Shown here one piece after another: positions 24,842 to 39,070 of a stretch of 39,070 nt of DNA. The stretch spans positions 766,775 through 805,844 of the forward strand of contig JAMPHF010000001.1 of NCBI GenBank assembly GCA_023663525.1, written 5' to 3'. How positions within the stretch are numbered: position 1 is the stretch's first letter; each line of letters starts with the position of its first letter. The stretch is from Bacteroides sp. (GTDB lineage Bacteria; Bacteroidota; Bacteroidia; Bacteroidales; Muribaculaceae). The notes beneath the pieces are model-generated. The model worked only from the letters and a program-made list of their open reading frames with translations. It was not told where the DNA came from and did not search any database. A program made the translations under genes and the position numbers.

Positions 24842-26044
24842 TCACACGACATGGTAGCCCTTCTCGGACAACGCCCGGCGGAGAATGTCGATATGCTCGT
24901 TGTTGCGTGTTTCTACTTCAACACGTATGATGCACCCATTGATTGATGTGAGGTGCGAATTTCTTTCGTGAGTCACGGAAATGATGTTTGCACCATTCTC
25001 GCCCAGCACATGACACACACCTGACAGTTGTCCGGGTTGGTCGGTGAGATCGAGCGTCAGAGTGCAGTTCCTACCACTTTTCACGAGTCCGCGCGTGATG
25101 ACACGGTTGAGGCTGGTCACATCTATATTGCCGCCTGAGACCACACACACTGTCTTCTTGCCCTTGATAGGCACTTTGTCGAACATGGCTGCCGCCACCG
25201 ATACGGCACCCGCACCCTCGGCCACGAGCTTCTGCTGCTCTATCAGAGCCAGGATTGCGGCAGCAATCTCATCCTCACTGACCGTGACAATCTCATCGAC
25301 ATATTTCTTGCAGAACTCAAAGGTGTTGACTCCGGGTTCCTTGACAGCGATACCATCGGCAATCGTGGACACCTTTTCGAGACGCTCACGCTCGCCGTCA
25401 TTGATGGAATTGTACATCGAGGGTGCACCTTCGGCCTGAACACCAAAGACTTTCACATCGGGCTTGAGCTGTTTGAGCGTGAAAGCTATGCCGGCAATGA
25501 GACCGCCACCGCCAATCGGCACGATTACAGCCTCAACGTCGGGCATCTCCTCAAGAATCTCAAGCGCGATTGTCCCCTGACCGGCAATCACTTTCAGATC
25601 GTCGAAAGGATGGATGAACGTATAGTTATGCTCCTTCTGGAGTTCGACAGCTTTCTGATAGGCATCGTCATACACTCCCGGGACGAGACACACCTCCGCC
25701 CCAAGCCGCTTTGTTGCCTCTATCTTTGAGATGGGCGCACCGGCAGGAAGGCAAATGAGTGACTTGATTCCGTTGTGAGTGGCAGCGAGAGCCACGCCCT
25801 GCGCATGGTTGCCGGCGGAACATGCAATCACACCGTGGGCTTTCTCCCCAGGCGTGAGCTGCGAGATTTTATAATACGCTCCACGGAGCTTGAACGCCCC
25901 TGTGTGCTGTAAATTTTCAGGTTTGAGATAGACCTCCGCCTCGGGATTGATTTTAGTAACACCGATCAGACGGGGATGACGCGCTACATCGCGCAACACC
26001 TGGGCGGCGCGGTAGACTTCTGATATTTCCAATGTCTCTGCCAT
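24842..26044 (-). CDS. ilvA: Threonine ammonia-lyase (threonine deaminase)
   Basis: 400 aa. This is a fold-type II PLP enzyme: Lys52 (HTGAFKLRGAYY) forms the Schiff base, SAGNHAQG (76-83) binds the substrate and GGGG (178-181) holds the PLP phosphate. A C-terminal ACT-like domain (about 325-400, TLDLTDQPGQLSGVCHVL) suggests allosteric control. It converts threonine to 2-oxobutanoate and ammonia, the first step to isoleucine. With about 400 aa and one ACT domain it belongs to the shorter type, between catabolic TdcB and E. coli IlvA (two ACT-like domains). It has its own strong promoter at 26070-26101 just beyond the rpoC terminator. Confidence 0.93.
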   Translation of the reverse strand: MAETLEISEVYRAAQVLRDVARHPRLIGVTKINPEAEVYLKPENLQHTGAFKLRGAYYKISQLTPGEKAHGVIACSAGNHAQGVALAATHNGIKSLICLPAGAPISKIEATKRLGAEVCLVPGVYDDAYQKAVELQKEHNYTFIHPFDDLKVIAGQGTIALEILEEMPDVEAVIVPIGGGGLIAGIAFTLKQLKPDVKVFGVQAEGAPSMYNSINDGERERLEKVSTIADGIAVKEPGVNTFEFCKKYVDEIVTVSEDEIAAAILALIEQQKLVAEGAGAVSVAAAMFDKVPIKGKKTVCVVSGGNIDVTSLNRVITRGLVKSGRNCTLTLDLTDQPGQLSGVCHVLGENGANIISVTHERNSHLTSINGCIIRVEVETRNNEHIDILRRALSEKGYHVV

Positions 26045-26069
26045 GGTATAAGAGTTGTTTTTCTTTCCG

Positions 26070-26101
26070 CAAAATTATACAAATCCGTGCATATTGGCAA
26101 A
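26070..26101 (-). promoter_or_regulatory. Full Bacteroidetes-type promoter of ilvA
   Basis: On the minus strand TTTG (-33; 26098-26101) and TAATTTTG (-7; 26070-26077) are separated by exactly 20 bp, the best promoter match in the window. The predicted start is about 20 nt before the ilvA ATG. Confidence 0.8.
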
Positions 26102-26107
26102 ATAAAA

Positions 26108-26163
26108 AGTAACGATAAAAGCGCGTCAGATTGCGTTCAATCCGACGCGCTCTTATCGTTACT
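26108..26163 (-). terminator. rpoC operon terminator
   Basis: A long, almost perfect stem (AGTAACGATAA plus GCGCGTC and GATTG arms, 26108-26163) is followed on the minus strand by TTTTTATTTTG. It lies 26 bp after the rpoC stop and ends at the ilvA -33 box. Confidence 0.9.
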
Positions 26164-26189
26164 CTGTACAATATTACAGTGTGAGTAAA

Positions 26190-30512
<4,323 letters not shown>

Positions 30513-30552
30513 ATTTTAGATATTCAAAAGCGATGTTAAGTAACTTTATTCA

Positions 30553-30598
30553 CCGGACGGGAAACCGTGGGGTGGATTCCCGTCATCTCCCCGTCCGG
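30553..30598 (-). promoter_or_regulatory. Hairpin between rpoB and rpoC
   Basis: CCGGACGGG and CCCGTCCGG pair perfectly, enclosing a GACGGGA/TCCCGTC-type alternative pairing. With no T-tract, this is more likely an RNA-processing site or a partial attenuator than a terminator. Two overlapping stems can form, so a switch is conceivable. Confidence 0.5.
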
Positions 30599-30615
30599 CA
30601 ATGAGGGGAGAAATA

Positions 30616-33600
30616 TTACTGCTCAAGGTTGATGCTCAAGCCGAGACCACGGAGCTCGTGGAGAAGCACGTTGAGCGACTCGGGAATACCGGCAGGAGGC
30701 ATGGCCTCGCCCTTGACAATGGCCTCGTAGGTCTTGCTGCGGCCGGTGACATCGTCAGACTTGACAGTGATAATCTCCTGAAGGATGTGGGCGGCGCCGA
30801 ATGCTTCGAGCGCCCAGACTTCCATCTCACCGAAACGCTGACCACCGAACTGGGCTTTACCGCCGAGAGGCTGCTGAGTGATGAGTGAGTACGGACCGAT
30901 GGAGCGGGCGTGCATCTTGTCCTCGACCATGTGGCCGAGTTTAAGCATATAGATGACACCTACTGTGGCAGGCTGGTCGAAACGTTCGCCTGTGCCACCG
31001 TCATAAAGGTAGGTCTTTCCATAGCGGGGGAGACCGGCCTTGTCGGTCCACTCGTTGAGGTTCTCAAGAGTAGCTCCGTCAAAAATCGGAGTTGCGAACT
31101 TCTCGCCGAGCTCACGTCCGGCCCATCCGAGGACAGTCTCGAAAATCTGACCGAGGTTCATACGCGAAGGCACACCCAGCGGGTTGAGGACAATATCGAC
31201 CGGAGTACCGTCGGCAAGGAACGGCATGTCTTCCTGACGCACGATGCGCGAGACGATACCCTTGTTGCCGTGACGACCTGCCATCTTGTCACCGACAGAA
31301 ATCTTGCGCTTCTTGGCCACATAGACCTTGGCAAGTTTCATGATTCCGGAGGGAAGCTCATCGCCGATCGAGATGTCGAACTTCTTGCGGCGGAGTTCAG
31401 CGTCAATCTCCTTGGATTTGCGGAGATAGTTTACGATGGTGGCGCGGATCATATCGTTCTTGTGCGCATCAGCCGTCCACTTCGAGAGGTTGATGGTGTC
31501 GAAATCGATCTCGCGGAGGGTTCCGGCTGAGAATTTCGAGCCTTTGGGGATAATATCTGTTCCGAGGAAATCCTTGACACCCTGCGAGGTCTTGCCGGCA
31601 GTGAGAGTCATGAGTTTCTCGATGAGACGGTCTTTCAGTTCGTTGAGACGCTCCTCATACTCCTCGTCGAGCTTGGGAAGGACTGCGCTCGCGCTCTTTT
31701 TGGTCTTTTTCTTCTCGGCTTTCTGGAAAAGATGAGTTCCGATGACCACGCCCTTGAGCGACGGGGATGCCTTGAGCGATGCGTCTTTCACATCACCGGC
31801 CTTGTCGCCGAAGATTGCACGGAGAAGTTTCTCCTCAGGAGTCGGGTCGCTCTCGCCCTTCGGTGTGATCTTACCGATCATGATGTCGCCGGGGACGATG
31901 TGGGCGCCGACACGGATGATACCACGTTCGTCGAGGTCTTTCGTAGCATCCTCCGATACGTTGGGGATGTCGGAGGTGAGTTCCTCCATGCCTCGCTTAG
32001 TCTCGCGGACTTCGAGGGTGTACTCATCGACATGGACTGAAGTGAGGATGTCCTCACGCACCACGCGCTCGTTGAGCACGATCGCGTCCTCATAGTTGTA
32101 ACCCTTCCAGGGCATGAATGCCACCTTGAGGTTGCGTCCGAGAGCAAGCTCGCCCTTCTCGGTTGAGTAGCCTTCGGTCAGGATGTCGCCACGCTTGACG
32201 CGCTGACCCTTGCTGCAGATGGGACGGAGGTCGATGGTTGTGCTCTGGTTGGTCTTGCGGAATTTCGGGAGATGATATTCCTTGACGCTGTCCTCGAACG
32301 ATACGAACTCCTCATCCTCGGTGCGGTCATAGCGGATGCGGATGACGGTCGCATCGACAAACTCGATGGTGCCCTCGCGCTCGGCCATGATCTGTGTACG
32401 GCTGTCACTGATGAGCTGACCTTCAATTCCCGTGCCGACAATCGGCGACTCGCTGCGGAGCAGAGGCACAGCCTGACGCATCATGTTTGATCCCATGAGC
32501 GCACGGTTAGCGTCGTCATGCTCAAGGAACGGGATGAGTGATGCGGCGATTGATGCAATCTGTGTGGGCGAAACGTCCATAAGCTCGACCTGGTCAGGCG
32601 CGACGATAGGGAAGTCTGCATCCAGACGGGCCTTGACGCGGTCGTTGATAAACTCGCCGTCGTCCTTGACGGGAGCATTGCCCTGGGCGATGATCTTGCC
32701 CTCCTCGATTTCGGCAGTCAGATAGACCACCTCGTCGTTCTTGAGGTTGACCTTGCCATCCTTGACCTCGCGGTAGGGGGTCTCGATGAAGCCGAGGTCG
32801 TTGATCTTGGCATAGACGCAGAGCGATGATATAAGACCGATGTTCGGACCTTCAGGAGTCTCGATCGGGCAGAGACGGCCATAGTGCGTGTAGTGAACGT
32901 CGCGCACCTCGAAGCCTGCACGCTCACGCGAAAGACCGCCGGGGCCAAGGGCCGACATACGGCGCTTGTGGGTGATCTCAGCCAGAGGATTGGTCTGGTC
33001 CATGAACTGCGAGAGGGCGTTTGTGCCGAAGAATGTGTTGATGACGCTCGAAATTGTCTTGGCGTTGATAAGGTCGATCGGGGTGAACACCTCATTGTCA
33101 CGCACGTTCATGCGCTCACGGATGGTGCGCGACATGCGGGCGAGACCGACGTTGAACTGATTGTAGAGCTGCTCGCCGACTGTGCGGACACGACGGTTGC
33201 TCAGGTGGTCGATGTCATCGACATCAGTCTTGGAGTTGATGAGCTCTATGAGATACTTGATGATGGCGATGATGTCCTCCTTGGTGAGCACCTTCACGTC
33301 CATCGAAGTGGTGAGACCGAGCTTTTTGTTGATACGGTAGCGGCCCACTTCGCCGAGGTCATAACGCTTCTCAGAGAAGAAAAGGTTGGTGATGACCTCG
33401 CGTGCGCTTGCATCGTCCGGCGGCTCGGCGTTGCGAAGCTGCCGGTAGATGTATTGGATAGCCTCCTTCTCGGAGTTGGAGGTATCCTTCTGGAGAGTGT
33501 TGAATATGATGGAGTAGTCAGACGTGTTGGCATCCTCCTTGTGGAGCAGGATGGTCTGGACGCCTGAGTCAAGAATTTCCTGGATGTTGTCTTCCTCAAG

Positions 33601-34431
33601 GACAGTCTCGCGGTCGAGGATGACATCATTACGCTCGATTGATACAACTTCGCCGGTGTCTTCATCGACAAAGTCCTCGACCCATGTCTTCAGGACACGG
33701 GCAGCGAGCTTGCGGCCGACAGCCTTTTTGAGATTAGTGCGGTTGACCTTGATTTCCTCAGCAAGACCGAAGATTTCGATGATGTCCTTATCGCTCTCAA
33801 GACCGATGGCACGGAGGAGCGTGGTGACAGGGAGTTTCTTCTTACGGTCGATGTAGGCATACATCACGTTGTTGATGTCAGTCGCGAACTCAATCCAACT
33901 GCCACGGAAGGGGATGATACGTGCGCTGTAGAGTTTGGTGCCGTTGGCGTGGGTGCTCTGTCCGAAGAACACACCGGGCGAACGGTGAAGCTGGGAGACG
34001 ACAACGCGCTCAGCACCGTTGATGACAAACGTACCCTTGTCTGTCATATAGGGAATCGGGCCGAGGTATACATCCTGGATCACGGTTGCAAAATCCTCGT
34101 GATCAGGGTCGGTACAGTAAAGTTTCAGCTTGGCCTTGAGGGGGACGCTGTATGTGAGACCACGCTCAAGACACTCGTCGATTGTGTAACGCGGAGGATC
34201 GATGTAGTAGTCGAGGAACTCAAGTACAAAGTTGTTGCGGGTGTCAGCGATAGGGAAGTTCTCGGCAAACACTTTGAAAAGGCCCTCGTTTTTTCTTTTT
34301 TCCGGCGGGGTGTCGAGCTGGAGAAAGTCCTGGAAAGACTTCAGCTGCACCTCAAGGAAATCGGGGTAAGGAAGAGGGTTTTTAACCGACGCAAAGTTGA
34401 CGCGCGGTTTTGCTAAAGTTATATCTGACAT
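30616..34431 (-). CDS. rpoB: RNA polymerase subunit beta (RpoB)
   Basis: 1271 aa. The rifampicin-binding cluster reads [20 protein letters not shown] then [15 protein letters not shown], with the sensitive-type Asp, His and Ser all present (E. coli 516, 526, 531), so no common rifampicin-resistance change is seen. The C-terminal region contains [18 protein letters not shown]-like [18 protein letters not shown] and ends GLSINLEQ. It is separated from rplL by a 355-bp leader and from rpoC by 103 bp. Confidence 0.98.
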   Translation of the reverse strand: MSDITLAKPRVNFASVKNPLPYPDFLEVQLKSFQDFLQLDTPPEKRKNEGLFKVFAENFPIADTRNNFVLEFLDYYIDPPRYTIDECLERGLTYSVPLKAKLKLYCTDPDHEDFATVIQDVYLGPIPYMTDKGTFVINGAERVVVSQLHRSPGVFFGQSTHANGTKLYSARIIPFRGSWIEFATDINNVMYAYIDRKKKLPVTTLLRAIGLESDKDIIEIFGLAEEIKVNRTNLKKAVGRKLAARVLKTWVEDFVDEDTGEVVSIERNDVILDRETVLEEDNIQEILDSGVQTILLHKEDANTSDYSIIFNTLQKDTSNSEKEAIQYIYRQLRNAEPPDDASAREVITNLFFSEKRYDLGEVGRYRINKKLGLTTSMDVKVLTKEDIIAIIKYLIELINSKTDVDDIDHLSNRRVRTVGEQLYNQFNVGLARMSRTIRERMNVRDNEVFTPIDLINAKTISSVINTFFGTNALSQFMDQTNPLAEITHKRRMSALGPGGLSRERAGFEVRDVHYTHYGRLCPIETPEGPNIGLISSLCVYAKINDLGFIETPYREVKDGKVNLKNDEVVYLTAEIEEGKIIAQGNAPVKDDGEFINDRVKARLDADFPIVAPDQVELMDVSPTQIASIAASLIPFLEHDDANRALMGSNMMRQAVPLLRSESPIVGTGIEGQLISDSRTQIMAEREGTIEFVDATVIRIRYDRTEDEEFVSFEDSVKEYHLPKFRKTNQSTTIDLRPICSKGQRVKRGDILTEGYSTEKGELALGRNLKVAFMPWKGYNYEDAIVLNERVVREDILTSVHVDEYTLEVRETKRGMEELTSDIPNVSEDATKDLDERGIIRVGAHIVPGDIMIGKITPKGESDPTPEEKLLRAIFGDKAGDVKDASLKASPSLKGVVIGTHLFQKAEKKKTKKSASAVLPKLDEEYEERLNELKDRLIEKLMTLTAGKTSQGVKDFLGTDIIPKGSKFSAGTLREIDFDTINLSKWTADAHKNDMIRATIVNYLRKSKEIDAELRRKKFDISIGDELPSGIMKLAKVYVAKKRKISVGDKMAGRHGNKGIVSRIVRQEDMPFLADGTPVDIVLNPLGVPSRMNLGQIFETVLGWAGRELGEKFATPIFDGATLENLNEWTDKAGLPRYGKTYLYDGGTGERFDQPATVGVIYMLKLGHMVEDKMHARSIGPYSLITQQPLGGKAQFGGQRFGEMEVWALEAFGAAHILQEIITVKSDDVTGRSKTYEAIVKGEAMPPAGIPESLNVLLHELRGLGLSINLEQ

Positions 34432-34786
34432 CTAATCTTTTGGATTAAACATTAAAAAAGAAACTCGTGAAAGGGGGATGGGGATATGCCGGACAGTCGG
34501 TCAAATCCGGAAGGGCGGTGGACAACTTAAGTCCGGTGATACGGTCAACCCGTCTCGATTAACATTATTTAACCATACTTTTCAGCCCTCACATCCTATC
34601 ACAAAACCGGATAGAAGTCTAATTCGGCTGAATGCAGTGGGTTAGAGAATCTCTGACGGCTGAATATTTATTTATAAATATAAATATTTATGATTTTTTA
34701 TACAAACCCGTCCATTTTAACGCAAATAGGTTAAGAAACTCCCTGACGGGAGAATCTTAACCCATTTTACCTGAGAAGGTGTGATA
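34432..34786 (-). promoter_or_regulatory. 355-bp rplL-rpoB intergenic leader
   Basis: Just after rplL lies a strong hairpin (GGTTAAGA-CTCCC...GGGAG-TCTTAACC, 34729-34762). A second, diverged copy of its left half (GGTTAGAGAATCTCTGACGG, 34640-34659) follows, and between them is an AT-rich near-palindrome (about 34663-34690). No clear TAnnTTTG box is present. This fits partial termination or processing between the ribosomal protein and polymerase genes, a known control point in beta operons. No coding sequence is supported here. Confidence 0.55.
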
Positions 34787-35161
34787 TTATTTGAGCTCAA
34801 CCTCAGCACCAGCTTCTTCGAGCTGCTTCTTGAGGCCTTCAGCATCAGCCTTAGCAATACCTTCCTTGATAACGCTGGGAGCACCGTCAACCATTTCCTT
34901 AGCTTCCTTGAGGCCAAGACCGGTGAGTTCCTTAACGAGCTTAACAACGGCGAGCTTAGAAGCGCCGGCAGCCTTGAGGACTACGTCGAAAGAGGTCTTC
35001 TCCTCCTCAGCGGGAGCACCGGCAGCGGGACCGGCAGCAACTGCAACAGCTGCAGCAGCGGGTTCGATACCATAGGTATCCTTGAGGATCTGAGCAAGTT
35101 CGTTTACTTCCTTTACGGTGAGGTTAACAAGTTGTTCTGCAAAAGCATTAAGATCTGCCAT
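34787..35161 (-). CDS. rplL: 50S ribosomal protein L7/L12
   Basis: 124 aa. N-terminal dimerisation domain ([19 protein letters not shown]), an Ala/Gly-rich hinge (about 34-52), and the C-terminal factor-binding domain with [20 protein letters not shown]. It forms the L10-anchored stalk that recruits EF-Tu, EF-G and IF2. 88 bp downstream of rplJ. Confidence 0.98.
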   Translation of the reverse strand: MADLNAFAEQLVNLTVKEVNELAQILKDTYGIEPAAAAVAVAAGPAAGAPAEEEKTSFDVVLKAAGASKLAVVKLVKELTGLGLKEAKEMVDGAPSVIKEGIAKADAEGLKKQLEEAGAEVELK

Positions 35162-35249
35162 GATTTTATAGTTTTATTTGTTGTTTTAAAATTTGGTGAT
35201 TGGTTGTTGTGGGATTGAGCAGAGAGGTATAGTGCAGGGCGTGCTGTGA

Positions 35250-35783
35250 TTACGCTTCTTCCTTCTTCGAAAGTGTTTCGAGAATGCCGTGAAGTTTGTT
35301 GCCACCGGATGAAAGGGCGGAAATAACATTCTTGGCGGGAGACTGGAGAAGAGCGACAACATCGGCGATGAGCTCGTTCTTGCTCTTGATAGCCACGAGG
35401 GTGTCGAGCTGGTCTTCACCCATGTAGACTGTCTCCTCAACGTAAGCAGCCTTGAGGCGGGGGAGCACTGCATCCTTGTCAGCCTTCTTGATGTCCTTGA
35501 GGAGCTTTGCAGGAGCATTGCCCACGTTGGAGAGCATAAGAGAGGTTGAGCCATGAAGCGCACCGTAGAGTTCAGAGTAGTCACCTTCGAGCGACTCAAG
35601 AGCCTTGTGGAGAAGTGTATTCTTCACGACCATCAGCTTGATGTCAGCACCGTTGCAGGCACGACGGAGAGCGGTGGTCTTCTCGGCATTGAGACCGGCA
35701 GTTTCAGTGAGGTAGAAGCAGCTATACTCCTGGAGAGTCTTAGCTATATTCTCAATAGCAATGATTTTATCTTCCTTTTTCAT
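35250..35783 (-). CDS. rplJ: 50S ribosomal protein L10
   Basis: 177 aa. The N-terminal rRNA-binding part has ALRRACNGADIKLMVVKNTL and the C-terminal helix that carries L7/L12 dimers follows. It is 22 bp after rplA, leaving no room for the long L10-binding leader seen in E. coli, so any L10 feedback must act elsewhere or not exist here. Confidence 0.97.
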   Translation of the reverse strand: MKKEDKIIAIENIAKTLQEYSCFYLTETAGLNAEKTTALRRACNGADIKLMVVKNTLLHKALESLEGDYSELYGALHGSTSLMLSNVGNAPAKLLKDIKKADKDAVLPRLKAAYVEETVYMGEDQLDTLVAIKSKNELIADVVALLQSPAKNVISALSSGGNKLHGILETLSKKEEA

Positions 35784-35805
35784 TTTGTACAGTCAGCTTT
35801 AGAAG

Positions 35806-36501
35806 TTATTCGTCGATTGACTTGGGATCAATCTTGATACCCGGACTCATTGTGCTCGAAAGATAAATGCTCTTGATATAGGTACCCTTAGCGGTAGCGG
35901 GCTTGAGCTTGATGAGGGTGTTGACAAACTCGCGGACGTTGGCAGCAGCAGCGGGAGCGTCGAATGACACCTTGCCGACTGATGAGTGAACGATACCGTT
36001 CTTGTCAACCTTGAAGTCGATTTTACCCTTCTTCACTTCCTCAACGGCCTTTGCGACATCGTTGGTCACAGTACCGCTCTTGGGGTTAGGCATGAGGCCA
36101 CGGGGACCGAGGACACGGCCGAGGGCACCAATCTTACCCATGATAGCGGGCTGAGTGATGATGACATCAACGTCTGTCCAACCGCCTTTGATTTTTTCGA
36201 TATATTCGTCCAGACCGACATAGTCTGCACCGGCAGCCTTAGCGGCAGCTTCGGCATCGGGGTTGCAGAGCACGAGAACACGCACCTGCTTACCGGTTCC
36301 GTTGGGGAGCGTCACAACGCCACGCACCATCTGGTTAGCCTTACGGGGGTCAACGCCAAGTCGAACATCCACGTCAAGCGAAGCATCAAACTTAGTGAAA
36401 GTGATTTCCTTTACAAGATTTACTGCTTCAGCAAGACTGTACACCTTCCCGGCTTCAACTTTCTCCTGGGCAATCTTTTGATTTTTCGTCAGTTTACTCA
36501 T
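35806..36501 (-). CDS. rplA: 50S ribosomal protein L1
   Basis: 231 aa, full length. Typical segments include [37 protein letters not shown] and [15 protein letters not shown]1 binds 23S rRNA at the mobile stalk and, in many bacteria, represses translation of its own operon. It is 12 bp downstream of rplK, so the two are probably translated together. Confidence 0.98.
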   Translation of the reverse strand: MSKLTKNQKIAQEKVEAGKVYSLAEAVNLVKEITFTKFDASLDVDVRLGVDPRKANQMVRGVVTLPNGTGKQVRVLVLCNPDAEAAAKAAGADYVGLDEYIEKIKGGWTDVDVIITQPAIMGKIGALGRVLGPRGLMPNPKSGTVTNDVAKAVEEVKKGKIDFKVDKNGIVHSSVGKVSFDAPAAAANVREFVNTLIKLKPATAKGTYIKSIYLSSTMSPGIKIDPKSIDE

Positions 36502-36513
36502 GTCAATTGAAGT

Positions 36514-36957
36514 TTAGATGTTTTCGGGGAATGTTCCTTTAACGGTGATACCCATGCTTCTGGCTGTACCGGCAACCATGCGCATTGCCGATGCTACGTT
36601 GAAACAGTTCAAATCGGGCATTTTGTCCTCAGCAATCGCCTTCACCTGATCCCAGGTCACTTCACCGACTTTCTTGCGGTTAGGCTGTGCGGAGCCACTC
36701 TTGAGCTTGGTAGCTTCGAGGAGCTGGATAGCCACCGGAGGAGTCTTGACTACGAAGTCGAAGCTCTTGTCAGTGTAGTAAGTGATGACAACCGGAAGAA
36801 TCTTACCGGCCTTGTCCTGAGTGCGGGCATTGAATTGCTTGCAAAATTCCATGATGTTGATGCCCTTTGAACCAAGAGCAGGACCAACTGGAGGTGAGGG
36901 ATTGGCTGCGCCACCCTTAATTTGCAATTTGATCTGTCCAGCAATTTCTTTAGCCAT
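36514..36957 (-). CDS. rplK: 50S ribosomal protein L11
   Basis: 147 aa. [20 protein letters not shown] near the N-terminus is the conserved proline-rich loop; [18 protein letters not shown] follows; [13 protein letters not shown] is near the C-terminus. It binds the GTPase-associated region of 23S rRNA. It is the first ribosomal protein gene after nusG. Confidence 0.98.
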   Translation of the reverse strand: MAKEIAGQIKLQIKGGAANPSPPVGPALGSKGINIMEFCKQFNARTQDKAGKILPVVITYYTDKSFDFVVKTPPVAIQLLEATKLKSGSAQPNRKKVGEVTWDQVKAIAEDKMPDLNCFNVASAMRMVAGTARSMGITVKGTFPENI

Positions 36958-37137
36958 GATAAATCTAAATTTTTGTTAATGATTCGGTTAAAACGATGCC
37001 ATCTGTCCTTTCACCAAGATTTCTCCGCCGACAGCTTTCGTAACCAAGTGCCGATGGAGTTTCAACCTCAGATTGTGGAGGGAACTGTGACATCTCCCGT
37101 GGTGTCAGGACACTGAGATCCTGCCACCGCGCGATGA
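36958..37137 (-). promoter_or_regulatory. nusG-rplK leader with candidate L1-type binding structure
   Basis: Within this 180-bp gap, ATCTC and GAGAT (37092-37119) enclose an asymmetric internal loop and a second helix GTGTC/GACAC. A separate stem CTCC/GGAG with CGGCA/TGTCG sits at 37023-37059. Helix, asymmetric loop, helix is the layout of known L1-binding sites in rRNA and rplK leaders. That it controls rplK-rplA is inference. Confidence 0.4.
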
Positions 37138-37689
37138 TTATTCACGCTCTACTTGAGAATTTTCGAGTTCAAGAGGGGTTTTACGCCCGAAGATCTTGAC
37201 CATCACTTTAAGTTTCTTCCGTTCACGGTTGACCTCCTCAATGGTTCCGGAGAATCCACTGAAGGGACCGAACGTGACCTTCACAGTCTCGCCCACCATG
37301 TAGTCATTTCCCTCCTCGGCGGCATCGATCATATCGTCAGCCGTACCCATCATGCGGAGCACCTCGCTCTCACGAAGTGCCTCAGGGGCAGCATTCTTGC
37401 CACGTCCACGAAGGAAATCAATCACATTAGTAGTGTTGCGGAGCTCATAAAGCACCTCACCGGTAAGAATGCACTCCACAAAGACATAGCCGGAGTAAAG
37501 GTTTTTCTCCTTCACCACCTTCTTGCCATTGCGGACTGACATCACTTTCTCAGTAGGAATCAAGACCTGAAAGACGTAATTGCCGAGGCCGGTATTACGG
37601 ATGGCTCCATCCAGTACTTCTTTGACCTTAGCTTCTTTTCCTGAGATGGCACGCAGCACATACCAGGCTTTTTTCAATTCTTCCGCCAT
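37138..37689 (-). CDS. nusG: Transcription antitermination factor NusG
   Basis: 183 aa. The NGN domain begins [20 protein letters not shown] and contains LYSGYVFVE. The KOW domain (about 130-183) has [20 protein letters not shown]. It binds the polymerase clamp and tunes elongation and termination. 21 bp after secE and in the same operon. Confidence 0.97.
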   Translation of the reverse strand: MAEELKKAWYVLRAISGKEAKVKEVLDGAIRNTGLGNYVFQVLIPTEKVMSVRNGKKVVKEKNLYSGYVFVECILTGEVLYELRNTTNVIDFLRGRGKNAAPEALRESEVLRMMGTADDMIDAAEEGNDYMVGETVKVTFGPFSGFSGTIEEVNRERKKLKVMVKIFGRKTPLELENSQVERE

Positions 37690-37710
37690 TGATTTTCTTC
37701 CTTTATGAGA

Positions 37711-37911
37711 TTACTGACCGAGGCTGTAAATGAAGTGCATTATTGTGTTGACCACCTGATCCATCACGAACACAATCGCGGCTATAATGATGGAAGCTAT
37801 CAGCACGATGACTGCGCTCTTGACCAGTTGGGTTCTTGTAGGCCAAGTAGTCTTATACCGAAGTTCGGTATAAGACTCCTCGATATCTGTAAGTAGTTTA
37901 AGTTTACTCAT
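37711..37911 (-). CDS. secE: Preprotein translocase subunit SecE
   Basis: 66 aa, short form with one transmembrane helix (about 30-55, VIVLIASIIIAAIVFVMDQV) preceded by the amphipathic WPTRTQL segment of the family. It clamps SecY in the inner membrane. Only 16 bp separate it from tRNA-Trp, so they share a transcript. Confidence 0.96.
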   Translation of the reverse strand: MSKLKLLTDIEESYTELRYKTTWPTRTQLVKSAVIVLIASIIIAAIVFVMDQVVNTIMHFIYSLGQ

Positions 37912-37927
37912 TTGTCGTGTTTTTTAG

Positions 37928-38000
37928 CACGGGACGAGAGACTCGAACTCCCGACACCCGGTTTTGGAGACCGGTGCTCTACCAACTGAGCTAGTCCCGT
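37928..38000 (-). tRNA. trnW: tRNA-Trp (CCA)
   Basis: 73 nt with a perfect 7-bp acceptor stem (ACGGGAC/GTCCCGT) and discriminator G73, as expected for Trp. The D-arm (GCTCAGTTGGTAGAGC), anticodon CCA at 37965-37967 in loop CTCCAAA, and T-arm (GGGAG-TTCGAGT-CTCTC) are intact. CCA is not encoded. It lies between tuf and secE, an order common in Bacteroidetes. Confidence 0.97.
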
Positions 38001-38010
38001 AGGTAGAAAG

Positions 38011-38067
38011 AAACCGACCCTCGGCACTTCCGAGCCTTGTGACCCACCGATGCGCGAGGGTCGGTTT
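38011..38067 (-). terminator. Hairpin between tuf and tRNA-Trp
   Basis: A 13-bp stem (AAACCGACCCTCG with CGAGGGTCGGTTT) encloses a smaller TCGG/CCGA stem and is followed on the minus strand by CTTTCT. A second hairpin with CCGG arms lies at about 38081-38100. Together they can end tuf transcripts or release the tRNA precursor. Confidence 0.6.
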
Positions 38068-38132
38068 AAGTTTTATCAAGAGACCGGCCGAAACCGGCTC
38101 ATGAAATTCTTTTGAGCAATACCTCAGCGGTA

Positions 38133-39070
38133 TTATTCAATGATTTCGGTGATCTGACCGGAACCTACTGTGCGGCCACCTTCACGGATAGCGAAGCGGA
38201 GACCTGCGTCGCAAGCAACCGGGTTGATGAGCTCAACGTTGATCTCAACGTGGTCACCGGGCATCACCATCTCTACACCCTCGGGGAGAGTAATCTCACC
38301 TGTCACGTCAAGTGTACGGATGTAGAACTGGGGACGATAGTGGTTGTGGAACGGAGTGTGACGGCCACCTTCCTCTTTCTTGAGGATGTAGACAGAAGCC
38401 TTGAACTTGTTGTGAGGCTTAACGACACCCGGATGGCAGATTACCATACCGCGCTTGATGTCCTTCTTGTCGATACCACGGAGAAGAAGACCAACGTTGT
38501 CACCTGCTTCACCCTGATCAAGAAGCTTGCGGAACATTTCCACACCGGTAACGACTGACTTCATGTCTGCGCCGAGACCCATGATCTGAACTTCGTCACC
38601 AACCTTCACGATACCAGTTTCGATACGACCGGTAGCAACTGTACCACGACCGGTGATTGAGAACACGTCCTCAACAGGCATAAGGAAGGGCTTGTCGATG
38701 TCGCGGGGAGGCAGCGGAATCCAAGTGTCAACAGCGTCCATGAGTTCCATAACCTTAGCTTCCCATTCGGGCTCACCGTTGAGTGCGCCGAGAGCAGAGC
38801 CTCGGATGATAGGAGTGTTGTCACCGTCATATTCGTAAGCCGAAAGAAGGTCACGCATTTCCATCTCAACGAGGTCAAACATTTCTTCGTCGTCAACCAT
38901 GTCACACTTGTTGAGGAACACAACGAGACGAGGAACGTTCACCTGACGGGCGAGAAGGATGTGCTCGCGAGTCTGGGGCATAGGACCGTCAGTTGCAGCA
39001 ACTACGATGATAGCACCGTCCATCTGAGCAGCACCGGTAACCATGTTCTTAACGTAGTCAGCGTGTCCCG
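38133..39070 (-). CDS. tuf: Elongation factor Tu, 3' part (cut by window end)
   Basis: About 312 codons are present; the frame continues past the window edge, reading [20 protein letters not shown] at the cut. The NKCDMVD guanine-specificity motif, the domain 2-3 segment [15 protein letters not shown] and the C-terminal [15 protein letters not shown] are visible. It carries aminoacyl-tRNA to the ribosome. The true start lies beyond 39070; the internal ATG at 39044 is not the start. About 80 N-terminal residues are missing. Confidence 0.98.
   Translation of the reverse strand, partial: GHADYVKNMVTGAAQMDGAIIVVAATDGPMPQTREHILLARQVNVPRLVVFLNKCDMVDDEEMFDLVEMEMRDLLSAYEYDGDNTPIIRGSALGALNGEPEWEAKVMELMDAVDTWIPLPPRDIDKPFLMPVEDVFSITGRGTVATGRIETGIVKVGDEVQIMGLGADMKSVVTGVEMFRKLLDQGEAGDNVGLLLRGIDKKDIKRGMVICHPGVVKPHNKFKASVYILKKEEGGRHTPFHNHYRPQFYIRTLDVTGEITLPEGVEMVMPGDHVEINVELINPVACDAGLRFAIREGGRTVGSGQITEIIE

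Noticed and set aside
30616..34431. Rifampicin-resistance allele in rpoB
   Set aside because: The key Asp, His and Ser of the rifampicin pocket are all the sensitive type.
35986..36510. 174-codon ORF opposite rplA, and similar long frames opposite rpoB, rpoC and rplL
   Set aside because: Highly biased codon use in ribosomal and polymerase genes leaves the opposite strand open; no start context or motifs.

Overview
The window reads as a chromosomal segment of a Bacteroidales bacterium. The evidence is a SusC/SusD pair with FecR anti-sigma and ECF sigma factor, -7 boxes of the Bacteroidetes TAnnTTTG type, A-rich start regions without Shine-Dalgarno sequences, and the order tuf, tRNA-Trp, secE, nusG, rplK, rplA, rplJ, rplL, rpoB, rpoC. 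Muribaculaceae is a reasonable guess, but this is inference from general style.

Layout. (1) 1-8.3 kb: an outer-membrane uptake and signalling locus, with ECF sigma (+) divergent from fecR-susC-susD-thioredoxin (-). (2) 8.3-9.5 kb: a gene-poor stretch with a REP-like inverted repeat, a possible 56-aa membrane protein and three tandem copies of a ~70-nt hairpin unit that looks like a small-RNA array. (3) 9.5-14.5 kb: an OmpR-type two-component system, a WecA/MraY-type phosphoglycosyl transferase preceded by a 22-codon ORF, and hflX. (4) 14.5-18.9 kb: mgtE and rsmA, separated by an AT-rich two-gene HindIII-like restriction-modification cassette. (5) 18.9-20 kb: gene-free, with a candidate structured RNA ending in a strong terminator, IS-end-like repeats and a 184-bp inverted-repeat element. 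(6) 20-26 kb: a polyprenyl-phosphate sugar transferase, recQ, a Nudix hydrolase, a SPOR lipoprotein and threonine deaminase. (7) 26-39 kb: the rpoBC, ribosomal protein, nusG, secE and tRNA-Trp cluster, running to the left from a tuf gene cut by the window end.

How the parts work together. The sigma/FecR/SusC set has the parts of a trans-envelope signalling circuit: the N-terminal STN domain of the receptor can touch the FecR protein, which controls the sigma factor. The RM cassette is a self-contained defence module, probably cutting AAGCTT, inserted between two housekeeping genes. The right third is the core transcription and translation operon, with candidate leader structures before rplK and rpoB and between rpoB and rpoC.

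The best candidates for something little described are the triple hairpin array at 8817-9321 and the structured RNA at about 19013-19196. The rest is mostly recognisable biology in a somewhat unusual arrangement.
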